A stretch of 64,000 nt of DNA from Torreya grandis. Its lineage: Eukaryota > Streptophyta > Pinopsida > Cupressales > Taxaceae. Under the pieces are notes generated by a model, which saw only the letters and a list, made by a program, of their open reading frames with translations, was not told where the DNA came from and did not search any database. A program made the translations under genes and the position numbers. Where the stretch lies: contig JARHVA010007808.1 of NCBI GenBank assembly GCA_037957365.1, positions 62,001 to 126,000 of the forward strand, in the 5' to 3' direction. Below are positions 24,501 to 35,775 of the stretch, piece after piece (within the stretch, counting starts at the first letter, position 1; each line of letters starts with the position of its first letter).

Positions 24501-25671
24501 AATATAAACCTCAAAATTACTTATAGCATTGATAAAAATTGGATCATGATTATAGTCCCTATGGACATAATGGATATGGAACCCCTTATTTATAATGTCA
24601 TTGAGGTATTGCCTCACTCTATTTTTGGGATCCTAATCTATAAATTATGTTTGACATAGCCCATGGATTCTAATCTTCCCAATTGAGTTAAAGCACCTTA
24701 TTAATGAATACTACATCTATCCAATGCTTAGAGGGGTCTTAAAATATTACCCATGATGATTGGTAGCTAAATACTCATCTACACTATTATAAATCTCAAA
24801 ATCTATTCCTTGAGTTGTAACTTTTTCAAGAATAAAACAAAGGATACTCAGAGGATTAACCCTAATACCCATACCCTGATTATAGTATAGTTAGGATAAC
24901 ACCAATAATCTCCCTTATTTTCAATATTTTTAATTATTTTCTCAAAAATATTAGGAATATATTACCCATAAATGGCTTGGTATACCAATGGTTATCCTTA
25001 TTCTACATTTTTATTTATTTCTCTCACAAACTGATAAACATGGAATAGGTATAAGTCATCACAAACCCTGTTGTTCGCATATTATGTGGATGGATCCTAG
25101 GGTTACCCATAGATCATGTGCATTATACTGATTATTGAATATATATACTTCATGTAAACTTTTAAATCAAATTACATTTCATAAAATTTAAACATATGTT
25201 CCTTGAGCTAGACACTGATAACTTCTCCAAGTGCCATGGTTTTATTAGAATTTAGAATTATATCCAATAAGAGGACCCATGCCTCATGTACATAGGAGAT
25301 GTTAGAAAAACTATATAACCTATTTAATAAGTCCATGTATATAATAATACATAGCTTAAATTTTATTATGGGTGCCGAAGAGATAACCCCTCTAATATTC
25401 AATTTTTCACCCTTAACTAGACACTATTTGAGGTTTCCCTTGACTATGTTATGAACTAACCAAACATTGGTTGTGACCTAGTTATAATTCATTTGGGAAC
25501 TATTAGGAACATATAATTAACAAAATAATCCCCATATATATAATAAAACACATTTATACAAATTCTTAAGTGTAAATAGTCGCCAGTAATAGTGTCATTG
25601 AAGAATAAAACATGAAGTAAGTTAATGTATGGTATTACCTTAGACTTTGATGTTTCATTATTTAAACCCAT
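21600..25671 (-). pseudogene. Extra ORF of element C, function unknown
   Basis: This is the homologue of the unrecognised ORF in element A. The N-terminal part (25671-25489) reads SKSKVIPYINLLHVLFF, which aligns with KPKLIQYIDVLLPLFKDF of A. Further along there is a segment around 23790-23685 with a basic cluster, NKRKKLEKK, immediately followed by an acidic one, LDSDEEDKIW, then by an acidic repeat (INPEEEIDLFEEIDEEEYGD at about 23600-23540). An open stretch of 100 codons at 23309-23007 has no known motif. Basic plus acidic clusters would suit a nuclear or nucleic-acid-binding protein, but that is inference. Many stops. Confidence 0.5.
23565..23682. repeat. Two tandem copies of a 59-bp unit
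   Basis: The units start at about 23565 and 23624 with ATAAATCTATTT and share GATTTATGTCTT. They lie inside the acidic segment of the element C ORF, so the duplication lengthened the acidic tract. Confidence 0.6.
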
Positions 25672-25831
25672 TGTTTTAATTGGTAATATATCATCTATGC
25701 ATATTTTAATATCTACACCTAGTTGGTCCTAGGATTAATATGGATTGGTTTTATTAATTTCACCCCAAAGATTAGAGTAATGGGTAATAGTAATACCCCT
25801 CTATCAAAAACTATGTCTAGGTACTCAATTT

Positions 25832-26803
25832 TGTAACTTAGGAATCCAAGAGGAGGTTAGTAAAATGTTAGTATAATATAATAGATAAAAAAACATAGAG
25901 ATATAACACTTCAATCATATATATTCAAGTATTTAGAGAATAATGCAAGTAACAAATAAAAGAATATAAAACAAGTATTCTTCACCTTCCTTATGAGTAA
26001 GAGTTGTAAGTTGGCCTTGGAGGAATATGCTTGGTCATGTGCTCAAATATTCTTTAATAATGGTTCTCCTTGAATCATTTTTCCTTGTAACTTTTGTCTT
26101 GTATTGGATTGTATTGGCTTGGCAAGTGAAGTTATCTCTAATTAATTAAGCATTATAACTTTATCATGAGATCTTATGGAAAGAGAGTGAGGGCTCTCTT
26201 ATTTATATATTTTCTTGAAATATCATGGATCAACTATCACCATTTAATCCAAGATAAAGATGGATGGATCACATTTGTCCTAATTTTTGAGGTAAAAGAC
26301 ATTAAATTCTAAAATTAATAAGCATGGCTTGCCTTTTTATATATTTGTTTTCATTGACTTTTTGAGTGCTTACCAACTATCAAGGTGATGTCATGATGAT
26401 GTCATGATGATTTCATGGCTTGATATTTTGAATTTTAAATTTTATATATTCATTAATTTCACATAAATTATTTAACTAATCACTTAATTATCTTTAATTA
26501 ATTAAGTAAATTTTATTAGTCTTTTGACCTTTTTTAAAATTTGGTTAAGTACCCTACTCAATTGGTTGAAAATGTTAGTTTAATTAGTTACAACCTAACT
26601 AGGGATGAATATATGGGATTTATTTTTGAATACAGGGTAATATCCAAAATAAGGAAGCCTCAACATGATTCTAGGCATTTACTTCTAATGTGCAGATGAA
26701 TTTTGTCATTTTGTTGATTTTTAGGCTTAATTTGCATAGTTTGGTAAAAATCAATCTAAAGTCTAGTTTAGACATAAATGCATCTAAAATGGGGTGTCTA
26801 CCA
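25832..26803 (-). repeat. 3' LTR of element B
   Basis: This is a direct repeat of 36087-37028. On the minus strand it begins TGGTAGACACCCCATTTT (from 26803) and ends CCTAAGTTACA (25832), a canonical TG...CA LTR of 972 bp, preceded by a good polypurine tract. Confidence 0.9.
26198..26213 (-). promoter_or_regulatory. TATA box in 3' LTR of element B
   Basis: The minus strand reads AATATATAAATAAGAG, followed by GAGCCCTCAC. The 5' LTR has the same box (36425-36437), so it is the likely core promoter of the family. Confidence 0.6.
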
Positions 26804-26815
26804 TTTTCCCTTATT
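26804..26815 (-). other. Polypurine tract of element B
   Basis: The minus strand reads AATAAGGGAAAA directly before the LTR start TGGTAG. Such tracts prime plus-strand DNA synthesis in LTR retrotransposons; position and composition are textbook. Confidence 0.8.
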
Positions 26816-27077
26816 TGAGAAGGTTTTAAAATACATAGGCACATGAACATATTTTTAAAAATTAAAAAAATTGTTAAGAAGAAAAACAAGATATTGATTA
26901 AGGAATAATGCTCCTAACAAATTTTGAGAAGCCTACGATGCCCTCTCAAGGGAAAGGCCTAAACATATGATTGATGGATAGTACCATAAAAATAATCAAT
27001 AATTATTATTATATTAACCCATGGACAAGTTTAATCTATTTTAGCTAATGGTTTCATGAATTGATTAAAATACTAAT

Positions 27078-27225
27078 TTTCCTAATGGTGATTATAATTA
27101 GTAATGGAGGCTAAGACATTAATTTTCCCAAAGGTGGTTACAATCAATGTCATAGGTATGTGCCCTAATAAGGTATATGGGTCAAAATAATGATTTAACC
27201 AAAGGTGGTTATAATCATTTTGATT
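27078..27225. repeat. Recurrent AAAGGTGGTTATAAT motif
   Basis: The motif TTTTCCCAAAGGTGGTTATAA with variants occurs at about 27081, 27122 and 27197, and again at 30541. Flanking ACTAAT and ATTAGT in two copies (27074, 30537) form a short inverted repeat. The distance between copies is irregular. Confidence 0.55.
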
Positions 27226-28304
27226 CCCTTCATTTAATAATTATTTTTCCCTAGTAGAGTAGATGTGATCATGAAATAAAATCAATTTTTCCCTTGTAGG
27301 GTATATTGGCAAGAAGAACTCAAAGATATAACCTATCATATAGATTAAAGATGAGCAATCATAAATATAGGTGTGATGGTATAATTACTTTTCTAATACT
27401 AAATAAGACACAAACAACCAAGCACATGAAGATGCACAACATGATGAAAGATATGATTGGAAGATAATAATGGGGATGGAAGAATAATGGTGGATGAGCT
27501 GACCTAAGATACATCATGTATCCAAATAATTCTTACATATTCAAATAGACCTTAGGTAAATGGAGTTCACCCAAAATATGGATAAAATGGAATGAGGAAT
27601 AAAATAGAGGAATAAGAATTTATCTATGTGGATGATTTGATTGTACCTACCAATGTGGAGATGCTCATCATTATTCACATTGATACAACCAAAATGGTCA
27701 ATGAGTTAATTTTATCAAGGATTAGGGGATAAATACCAAAGTGAAAAAGGATAAGTATTTCTAACTACATTTATTGTAATATCCACTAGCCTTATTTTTG
27801 ATATAGAACATTATGGTATGCACCATGATATAAAACACCATGATGACCTAGCTATAATGTGCATAGGGACTTACTCTCGATCTAGTAGAAAATTAAAAAT
27901 AATGCACCAATGATAAGAACCATGATGATAATGTTGGAATATGAATATGGATGTACTTAAGTAAAATACATAAGGAATCACATAATGAATTCATATACGC
28001 TAATTCAAGGCATAATAATGAAATAAAATAAATAGGTAAACAAATAAATAAACAATATCAAACACACATAAGACTCAAAAATAAAATTAATAAAAATCAT
28101 CTTGTCATTAACCAAGTTAGTATATATGTGTGAAGACTCAATGGAATGATAAAAAAATGGTTCCCATAATTAATTCTATATTCAAGAGAATGACAAATGG
28201 GGATAAGATATCTTGGTACAAGATGTATGTTTTGATTTTAACCCAATAGGGAAAAAGCTATGAGCTTGGCCTAAAAATGTTAATTAGAAAGTGATCCTAA
28301 GAAA

Positions 28305-28490
28305 TGATACATGCAAATGGAAGGTCACACCTACAAATATACTTGGATTAGTAGTATGAATTGGATGGTTCCCCTAATACAGTATGCATGTAAATGGAAG
28401 GTCACACTCTCGAAGATACTTGGCCTACAAGTGCAAATAAGATGGTACCCCTAATCAAGGATACATGAAAAGGGAAGGTCACACCACTAA
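28305..28490. repeat. 77-bp tandem repeat, about 2.5-3 copies
   Basis: GGAAGGTCACAC occurs at 28319, 28396 and 28473, exactly 77 bp apart, with related flanks (GATACATGCAAAT before, ATACTTGG and GATGGTTCCCCTAAT after). It lies in the 3' untranslated region of element B. Confidence 0.85.
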
Positions 28491-28910
28491 TAGTGGTGGA
28501 ATGGATTGGAATTAAAAATTTATTTTACCTAATAAGGTGGATCAAGTATTGGTAACTAAGTTCAAGATAGGACAAATGTTTTCGGATTTTGGGGCTTTAT
28601 ATCTCTTTATAAGATTATAAGTCATTTTTAGTTTTTAGGTCTTTTGAAAAAATCTAATGTTTTTTGAAATTTTAAGGTATATTAAATCATTAAATATTGA
28701 AATATACTTATCACAAAATAATGAGAGTGTGGGAAAAGGGTGTAGTAGTACATCAATTTCAAATGAATAATGCACACAAAATGACTTGTAAAATGGTGAG
28801 AGTGGTGGATTAGATTACTCACAAAATGGAGAGAGCAGTATTTAAATTGGAAAAAAATGGTGATATTGTGGAAAAGGGGGTGAATTAGTTGTCCTCATTA
28901 TAAATTTAGT

Positions 28911-29520
28911 GTTACCTACATAGTCTCAAAGGACCTCAAGTCAATGTAGTTTTGCCTTACAATGGATCAATGTTTGAAAATGTTTCCAATGTTTTGGGTT
29001 CTTTTGGTATCTCAAATCAAATTGAGGATTGTGATATATAGAATGGTATAAATCTGAAAACCATGAAAACATAGTAAAAAGGGCATGACCAAGCTAATAT
29101 CAATGTAAACTAAGAGCTACCTATATAGTCTTGAAGGACCTCAAGTCAATGTATTTATACCCCTTACAATGGCGAAGGTTTGGAAATGTTTCCAATGTTT
29201 TGGGGTTTTTCAATATCTCAACTCAAATAGAGGATCATGATAGATATAATGAACTCAAAAAATGGAAAGATCATGGCAAAATGAGGTGATTAAGCTAACC
29301 TCAAGGTAAATTGACTAATTCCTATATAGTCTCAAAGGACCTCAAGTCAATGTAGTTCTATTAGGATATGGGATAGAATAAAATGGTGTTTATAAAAATA
29401 AATTACTTATAGAATAAAGTGGGAATGGGATTGTAAAATGGTGAGAGTGTAGATTAAAGATAAGGTGGCACTCACAATCATGAAACTGTCAAACACAAAA
29501 AACTTGCAAAACCATGGGAG
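28911..29520. repeat. About 203-bp tandem repeat, three copies
   Basis: The anchor CTCAAGTCAATGTA recurs in equivalent contexts (CCTATATAGTCTCAAAGGAC before it) with unit starts at about 28913, 29118 and 29319, intervals of 205 and 201 bp. Each of the first two units continues with TTACAATGG and a TTTCCAATGTTTTGGG segment. A shorter version is seen at about 29870 and a further copy at about 30361. Confidence 0.85.
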
Positions 29521-30189
29521 TGTGGTTTAGGCTAAAAACATACCAAAATATAATATAAAAGGACTCACACATGAACTAGGTTTATAACTATTACAATGTT
29601 TGAGACCGAGAATAATAATATGCTCATAGAATGGGGAGATCATAAAATGTCTGACTCATAAAATGGTGAGCATAAAATGTCTATGACTTACAATATAGTG
29701 AGATCATAAATAATTCCCAAAATGATGGGATAATTTTGGAGACAAACCTAGAGGAAGTGATAATCCAAGAGAATGGTGAATAAAATCAATCACTAAACCA
29801 GTCTGAGCTTACTCTAAATAAATTAGGCAATTGAACATTGTGTTCATAGTCTCATGGACATAAGGCCCAATATAGACCTGAGGACAAATGTAGTTCTCCC
29901 AAGGATGGGATGAAATACTATCATAAAATGTAATAGGAAAATTGAAATGGTCATGAAAAAATCCATGAGAATACTCAAATTTTAACTAATGACTAGGAAA
30001 TGCATGTCTTAAGTGGTGAGTATACAATCTAAATGGACTAATGTTGAAGGTGGGCATGGTTTTAGGGATTTACTAAGTAGCTCAACTCAATGGAGAATTA
30101 TGAGACATAAAATGGGATAAATTGTAAAATAGTGAGAGCGTTGCTTAGGTTTCTTAAAAAATGGTGAGAGATCTACCTAAAGTGATCAT

Positions 30190-30400
30190 AAAATGGATAG
30201 AGTGTTGGAAAAAATAATGGGCATCAATGTATCAAGTTAAAATGTATAATTCACATAAAGATGACTCCTAAAGTGATGAGAACATTTACTAAAATTAATC
30301 ATAAAATGGTGAGAGAATGGGGAAATGGGTGACCGAGATGACCTCAATGTAAATTAATCACTTCCTATATAGTACCAAAGAACCTCAAGTTAATTTCCAT
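30190..30400. repeat. Diverged copy of the 28700-28960 block
   Basis: The order of motifs (GTGTTGGAAAA, CATCAATGTATCAA, CACATAAAGATGACT, AAAATGGTGAGAG, then CTTCCTATATAGTACC) repeats that found at 28720-28960. It suggests a higher-order duplication of about 1.45 kb covering the 203-bp array. Confidence 0.6.
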
Positions 30401-30899
30401 CTTAAAGCAAATGATACAACTAGGTAAAAAAAAGTTTGTGAATAGGTAAATGGCCATGTATGGCACAAGGATGCAGAAATATGGGTAAAATGGGTTACTC
30501 TTAGGATATAAAAAATAAAGGAAAGGGTTGGTGATACTAATTTTCCCAAAGGAGGTTATAATTAGTATCATGATTAATGAAATAGAACATGATAACAATG
30601 AAATATGCAATTGTTAAACCATTATCATACTGCTATAAGATATTGTCTCTTTTTGAAAGAATGTGTTAAATGAATCACAAAACTAAATCAAATAATAAAA
30701 ATTCATATAAATACAACCAATAAAGGTTATTTGAGTACTAATGGATTGGAACAAAGGTCAAAAAGTGGTGGGTAGGGGAGAGTAAATAATTTTATCCAAT
30801 AGGGAAGGTATGGTAGAAATGGTATATAGTATGGTACAGAGAAAGTGATATTATAGTGTAATTTAAATGATCCTCATAGAAAATAACTTGGGTTTATCA

Positions 30900-31990
30900 A
30901 GTGAAATAATTATTGAGATGTATTATGTTCATTGGTTCATCAAGTTCATTTCCTTTTGGTGTAGCTAACATATAATCTCCAAATCTATAATTAACAATAA
31001 TCACATAAGGTCTTATTTAATTAGGATTTATCTTTCCCTTCTTATTTTTATTGATAATGGTTTTATTATATTTTTATTTGAGGAAAAGATCACCAAGATT
31101 AAACTCTTTGTGCTTAACATGCCTGTTATACTAGCCATGTAAATGGTTCTAATATTCTTGAAGGTTGTTTACTAGGGCCATGCATTTTTCACCCAGTAGT
31201 TACAGCTCTTATAGATGAGCTACTTTTTAATCCTCATCATCAAGGATATGTTTTAATGAAATGTGTAGATAAGGAAACTTGAATTTGATGAGAAGAATTA
31301 ACCTAGTGACATAAACAAGGGAATATGGTGTGGCTCATGTTGGAGTGTGGTAATTAGTATGGTAGGTCTAGAGGGTGCAACAATTTTTAGGTGCTAATCA
31401 TGACTAATATCATTAACTATCTTCTTAAGAATATTGATAATGGTCTTTTTAGATGCCTCTACTTGGTCATTACCTTGTGGGTAGTATGTAGTGGAAAATG
31501 TTGGGAAATATTAAGCTTGACATATATTATTTTGACATACTCATTTTTAAATGAACTACCATTATTATTTATAATGTCATAAGGGATACCATAGCATAAA
31601 ATGAGATGGTTTAAGATGAATTTGGAAATTAATTTTCATGTCATGTAATTGAGGGGTATATATTCAACCCATTTAGTGAAGTAATCAATATTGGTAAATA
31701 TATTCTTATATCCATCTGAGGAGGTAGGGTTAATCTTCCTAACAAGATCAAGTCCCTACATTGAAAATGGACATGGTGTGGTCATTAGCTTTATTTTTCT
31801 AGTTGGATCATGAATTAAATTTACATACCTCTGACATTTTTTACATATCTTAACATAAAAAACTTCATCTAATTCCATGGTCAACCAATAATAACTTATA
31901 CATAGGATATCTTTGGCAAGGAAAACCCAACTAGTGTGGACTGCACAAATTCCTTCATGAACATCCCTCAACATTAATCCAAATTATATC
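30900..31990 (-). pseudogene. Integrase of element B (decayed)
   Basis: This is the integration enzyme of a Tat-type element. The zinc-binding domain is nearly intact at 31974-31756: VHEGICAVHTSWVFL supplies the two His and CKKCQRY the two Cys. The core follows with NIDYFTKWVEYIPL (first Asp), then INNNGSSF, in which the second catalytic Asp reads Asn, and QGNDQVEASKK, which keeps the Glu. The C-terminal module is present: FNLGDLFLK, GKINPN then RPYVI (the GPY/F position), and GNELDEPMN to about 30900. One catalytic residue lost plus several stops make it inactive. Confidence 0.92.
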
Positions 31991-32329
31991 AAATTTAAAT
32001 TAAAAACCAAACTTCCATGAATGCTTCTTTGGTAAAGTGTAGGTATGAGTAATGTATAGAGAAAGGCTTAGAGTGTGAAGGATTTTTGTTTCTTAAATGA
32101 TAGGTTAGATGGTAGGACTTTATCATAGGGGTAATTGTATAATTTGGAGTACCAAATAGAGTTAGGACCAATAATATCAGAGATCATTTCAACATCCAAA
32201 GGTTTATAAGAAGATGGTAGAGTATGTTCAATGAGGAGTTGGTAGTCTCTTACCTTGTCTATATTGTGGATCAAATAACTAATTGTAACCATGGAATATG
32301 TCATCCTATTATTGGCTTTATATATTCAA
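31991..32329 (-). pseudogene. RNase H-integrase linker of element B
   Basis: An open stretch at 32304-32068 reads MTYSMVTISYLIHNIDKVRD onward and joins the second RNase H to integrase. I recognise no catalytic motif in it. Confidence 0.5.
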
Positions 32330-32650
32330 AATAAATGTGAGAAATCTACTGCTTGAGAGTGTCCACCATGGATATATAAGGTACCAACTTGTAATCTTTG
32401 GTTTGGAATTGGTTTTTGATCTTATTAATGATGAGTTGTGAGTTTCCATAAATTAATATATGATGAATGTTCCATTGTACCACTTATCAAATCCATGTAA
32501 TGAGCACTTCATATTCAACCATGTTATTGGTAAAAGGAGAGATGATATGAAATGATTTAGGAATTATATCCCACTATGGTTTTATAAATAAAATCCAACT
32601 CCTAATCTATGAGATGTAAAGGAACCATCAAAATACATTTTCCATGGTTG
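32330..32650 (-). pseudogene. Second, archaeal-type RNase H of element B
   Basis: This second RNase H is separate from the normal gypsy one. WKMYFDGSF near 32643 provides the first catalytic Asp in the YFDGS context, then HRLGVGFYL follows, and IYGNSQLIINKIKNQF at about 32450-32400 corresponds to the YGDSQLVI motif, with Asp replaced by Asn. An additional archaeal-type RNase H is known from the Tat lineage of plant gypsy elements, which supports the classification of B. Middle motifs are frame-shifted. Confidence 0.78.
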
Positions 32651-32759
32651 CTCTTTAGGAAATGTTTCTGTTATGGTCATAATGGACTCATCTAAAAATG
32701 CAAAGGTAAGTGGATGAGTATATAATATGGGAGATTATAAAAGATAATATAAAAGTACC

Positions 32760-33060
32760 TATCCATTAATGGATTTTTAATTAACATATTCATTCTCAAA
32801 CTCACTTAGAATCATGATCTATTTAGCCATACAACCTTATAAAACTATATTTTGTAATAGACACTTGAGTGGATCTACTTTGGCAATAACTACGGTATTA
32901 TTATTGAGCATTTAATGATATAGAGTCTAGTTTTTAAATACCATAGCTAAACAAGATTTTTTAATTAGGATATAATTATGTTCATATTCTATGAGTGTAA
33001 AACTTAGATAGTAAACTACATTTTATTTCCCATGTTCATCATGTTGGGCCAAAAGTACTC
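32760..33060 (-). pseudogene. Gypsy RNase H of element B (decayed)
   Basis: Readable order on the minus strand: HEKKLACYYLRFTLIEYEHN, then ILIKKSCLAMVFKN, then VIAKVDPLKCLLQNIVL, then LSEFENEYVN and KSINGXVLLYYL. This follows the standard pattern of the C-terminal half of the gypsy RNase H and connection domain. The first catalytic Asp region upstream is not readable. Confidence 0.8.
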
Positions 33061-33149
33061 CCAAGGCAATTTTTAGTGGTAGATAGGTAAAGAAAAAGTG
33101 TAGGTGGTATTAGAACAAGTATATTGACCAAGTATTCTTTTAGTTTCTC

Positions 33150-33990
33150 AAAGCCCTTCTAAAAATCTTCATTCCATAAAAAGTTAGTGCCCTTATTCAA
33201 CAAATGCATGAATGAGTGACACTTATTAGCCAACTATGAAATGAAGTGTCTAATAGACTATATTTTTCCCTATAAACTATGGAACTACTTTAATGCAGAA
33301 GGTGACAACATCTATATAATGGACCAAACCTTGGAAGGATCAAATTCAATTCTTTGAAAATATATAATAAATCCTAATTTTTTTTTGAAGAATCGTCATA
33401 AACACACTTGGGATTAATCCAAACATCATACTCATATATCTTCTCAAAGATTCTTGGTAGTATGATTGGATGGTTTCCATGAGTCTTAGATTTACCCAAT
33501 ATGTCATTGACATAGTATTTAATAATATCATGCACCATATCATGGAATATCACACTCATGGCGCTCTAGTATATTGCCCCTACATTCTTAAGGTTGAAAG
33601 GCATTACTTGATATAAAAACATTCCCTAAGGAATGGTCAATTTCATACCTAGCTGTGGATTCAACAATCAAATTGATGTTTATAAGAGGAAAGACATCAT
33701 TTAGGTAAGCATTTTTAATGTCTTTAAAATATATGTACAACCTAATAACTTTTTACTTTTTTCTAACCAACACAATATTGAAGATCCTCTTTGAATAATC
33801 AATAGGCCTAATACATATTACATCTGAAAATTTCTATATCTATTTCTTAACCAAGATGGAAATGTAAGTGTGCAGTTTCCATTTATGCTTAACTTATTTA
33901 GTGTTTGGATGAACTACAATATGATGTATAAATAATGATGGATCCAAACTTACCATATCCCCATGTAAAAATGTCCATGAACTCTCTGAG
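33150..33990 (-). pseudogene. Reverse transcriptase of element B (decayed)
   Basis: The N-terminal part (33980-33660) gives EFMDIFTWGYGKF, HHIVVHPNTK, a K-rich segment and IYFKDIKNAYLNDVFPL, matching the Tat/Ogre order. The core at 33620-33374 gives MPFNLKNVGAIY in mixed frames, then SAMSVIFHDMVHDIIKYYVN and DILGKSKTHGNH. The active site YVDD reads YVND (33514-33503), a loss of a catalytic Asp by a single G-to-A change. WINPKCVYDD follows. The enzyme cannot be functional. Confidence 0.9.
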
Positions 33991-35490
33991 AAAAAACTTA
34001 ATAAATTCACATTATTTTTTAGTGAGGGATGCATCTAATTTTATCCACTTGGGATAATGTAGAGTCCCAATATTGACCTATAAAGTATGCCTTACAAGGA
34101 GAGTATATCTATCTTCTATAATAGTCAACAAATATGTAAATTGGATAGAAATTGCAAAGTCATTTTGATGGACTAGTTCTTCAATTTCTCCCAAACAAGA
34201 TGATCTAATTCTCCTAATGGTGGTAAGTACCATGTAAAAAATACATTAGGGCACTCTCAAATAGTATTATCAAAATTATGATGCTCCTAAATACTAATTT
34301 TGGACCCAAAAACAATTTTTTTATTGGTAGTCTACTAATATTTATTTGAGGAAGGGTGAGCATCACCATCTAATGGTGATTGAAATAGGTTTTCACCAAG
34401 AGACTGGCCTTTTTATTTACTTTTTCCTTGGTTCAAAATCACCTTAAATAAGTTTTCATTTTGGGACCTAAATGTTTTTTTCAGCTAAGTGTGTTCACCC
34501 ATTCTCTAAAATAGGTAGTAGGATCCAATTTGATAGAGAACCCTTGTTTATTGTATCCCAAAATAATAATGTCTCTTAGGCCCATAAAATCACAAAAGGC
34601 CTCATCATTCTCAAACTCATCTAAAGGTACTATGGATTCTTGTTGGTCCCAATTTATAATTTGTAAAGGGTAAGTGGGGAATGGTGGATCAATGGAATAA
34701 TAGTACAAATGGTATAAAGGTCAAATAAGTTATTACTTTTTAGGTCTTAGTATATGCTATGATCAAACTCTACTTCACTGCTAGCATCATTATCACTAGT
34801 CATCAGATTAAGAACTCAAATAAGATAGGTGGGGTCACTCCTAGGTAGTTTAAATCCAAGACTATGAGTTCCTTTCTACTTTGTTATAGATATAGGCTTG
34901 ATATTACCCTAATAATTTACCCATAGGCCTCTTTCTTAATAATCTCAATTATCCATAATCCTATTAGGGATGGGATAAAGTTTTGATTTGGTAGAAATCA
35001 ACTAAATTATCATCATATAACCAAGAATTATCTTTGATAAGTGGGTCTTTCTCTTATACATTAGATGGTGTGAACAATAAGAACTATGATATGAATTTTT
35101 CCTTTTCCATTTTGTCACAATTCCATGAAAATTGGCCTATCTTTGGGCTTTCCATAATTCTTGGGGTTTTGTAGAAGCTAGGATAAATGGAAGGTATCAA
35201 GGCTAACTTACTCTTCTAGATCATTATCTTAAATGGTAAAATGATTATAAATTTAAAGAAGAGGAATATGTGAAGTTAAAATAAGGTTGTCAAGGTATAT
35301 GTAATTATCCTATGATATTTCAACAAGTATATCCTTATCCTTGTCCTTATTTGGTACTAGGTCTAGACCAAAATGATAATTATAACTTTCATATTTGGCC
35401 TCAAAATGATTGAATTATTGATATGATTGTAAATTATCATGAACAGTTAACTCCATCATAGAGTGAGTAAACTTGATAGGCTAGTGTAAG
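33991..35490 (-). pseudogene. Protease-RT linker of element B
   Basis: This is degraded coding sequence between protease and RT. The longest open stretch (34708-34481) reads MYYYSIDPPFPTYPLQIINW onward and ends with FREWVNTLS. Long linkers here are usual in this lineage; I see no enzyme motif. Confidence 0.55.
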
Positions 35491-35775
35491 GTTGAAGGTA
35501 TTTCATGGATCTCATGTATCTATGGTCTACCCAAAAGAAACTTGTATGATAAAATTAGGTCTGACACATGGAAAAGTTTGGCATGGGTTAAAGGCCTAAT
35601 GACCATTGGAAAATTAATGGTTCCTTATGATTCCCACTCTTCATTATCATAGTTCTTGATAGTAATGGTATCTAGATGAAGGTCATCTATACTATATCCT
35701 AGATACTTGATTAACTTTAGAGAAATAATATTTAGGCATGATCCATTATCTATGAGCACACAATTAACTATGATG
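35491..35775 (-). pseudogene. Aspartic protease of element B (decayed)
   Basis: Active site LIDNGSCLNIISL with the catalytic Asp at 35750-35748, the DNGSALN form typical of Tat-type elements. Then LGYSIDDLHLDTITIKNYDN, FPMVIRPLTHAKLFHVSDL, and LLGRP at about 35535-35520, the second conserved signature. Only a few stops fall within 95 codons, making it one of the best preserved domains of the window. Confidence 0.88.

Larger units (their letters stand above)
20560..25831 (-). mobile_element. Element C: fragment of an A-type gypsy element
   Basis: This fragment carries a spacer (about 20560-21600) and a decayed copy of the extra ORF (about 25671-21600) homologous to the same parts of element A (about 10900-14890). 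No gag, pol or LTR is attached; the left side runs into copia debris and the right side is cut by element B. The homology is visible both in DNA (25600-25660 against 14550-14610) and in translation. Confidence 0.6.
26816..30899 (-). other. Long 3' untranslated region of element B
   Basis: This is 4.1 kb between integrase and the 3' LTR without coding motifs. It holds several repeat families, listed separately, and many copies of AAAATGGTGAGAGTG-like sequence. Hypervariable, repeat-rich 3' regions are known from Tat/Ogre elements and can seed satellite DNA. Confidence 0.75.

Noticed and set aside
28305..29520. Regularly spaced repeats considered as a CRISPR array
   Set aside because: Units are 77 or about 203 bp long, diverged along their whole length, without short identical repeats and unique spacers; they are tandem repeats of a retrotransposon 3' region.
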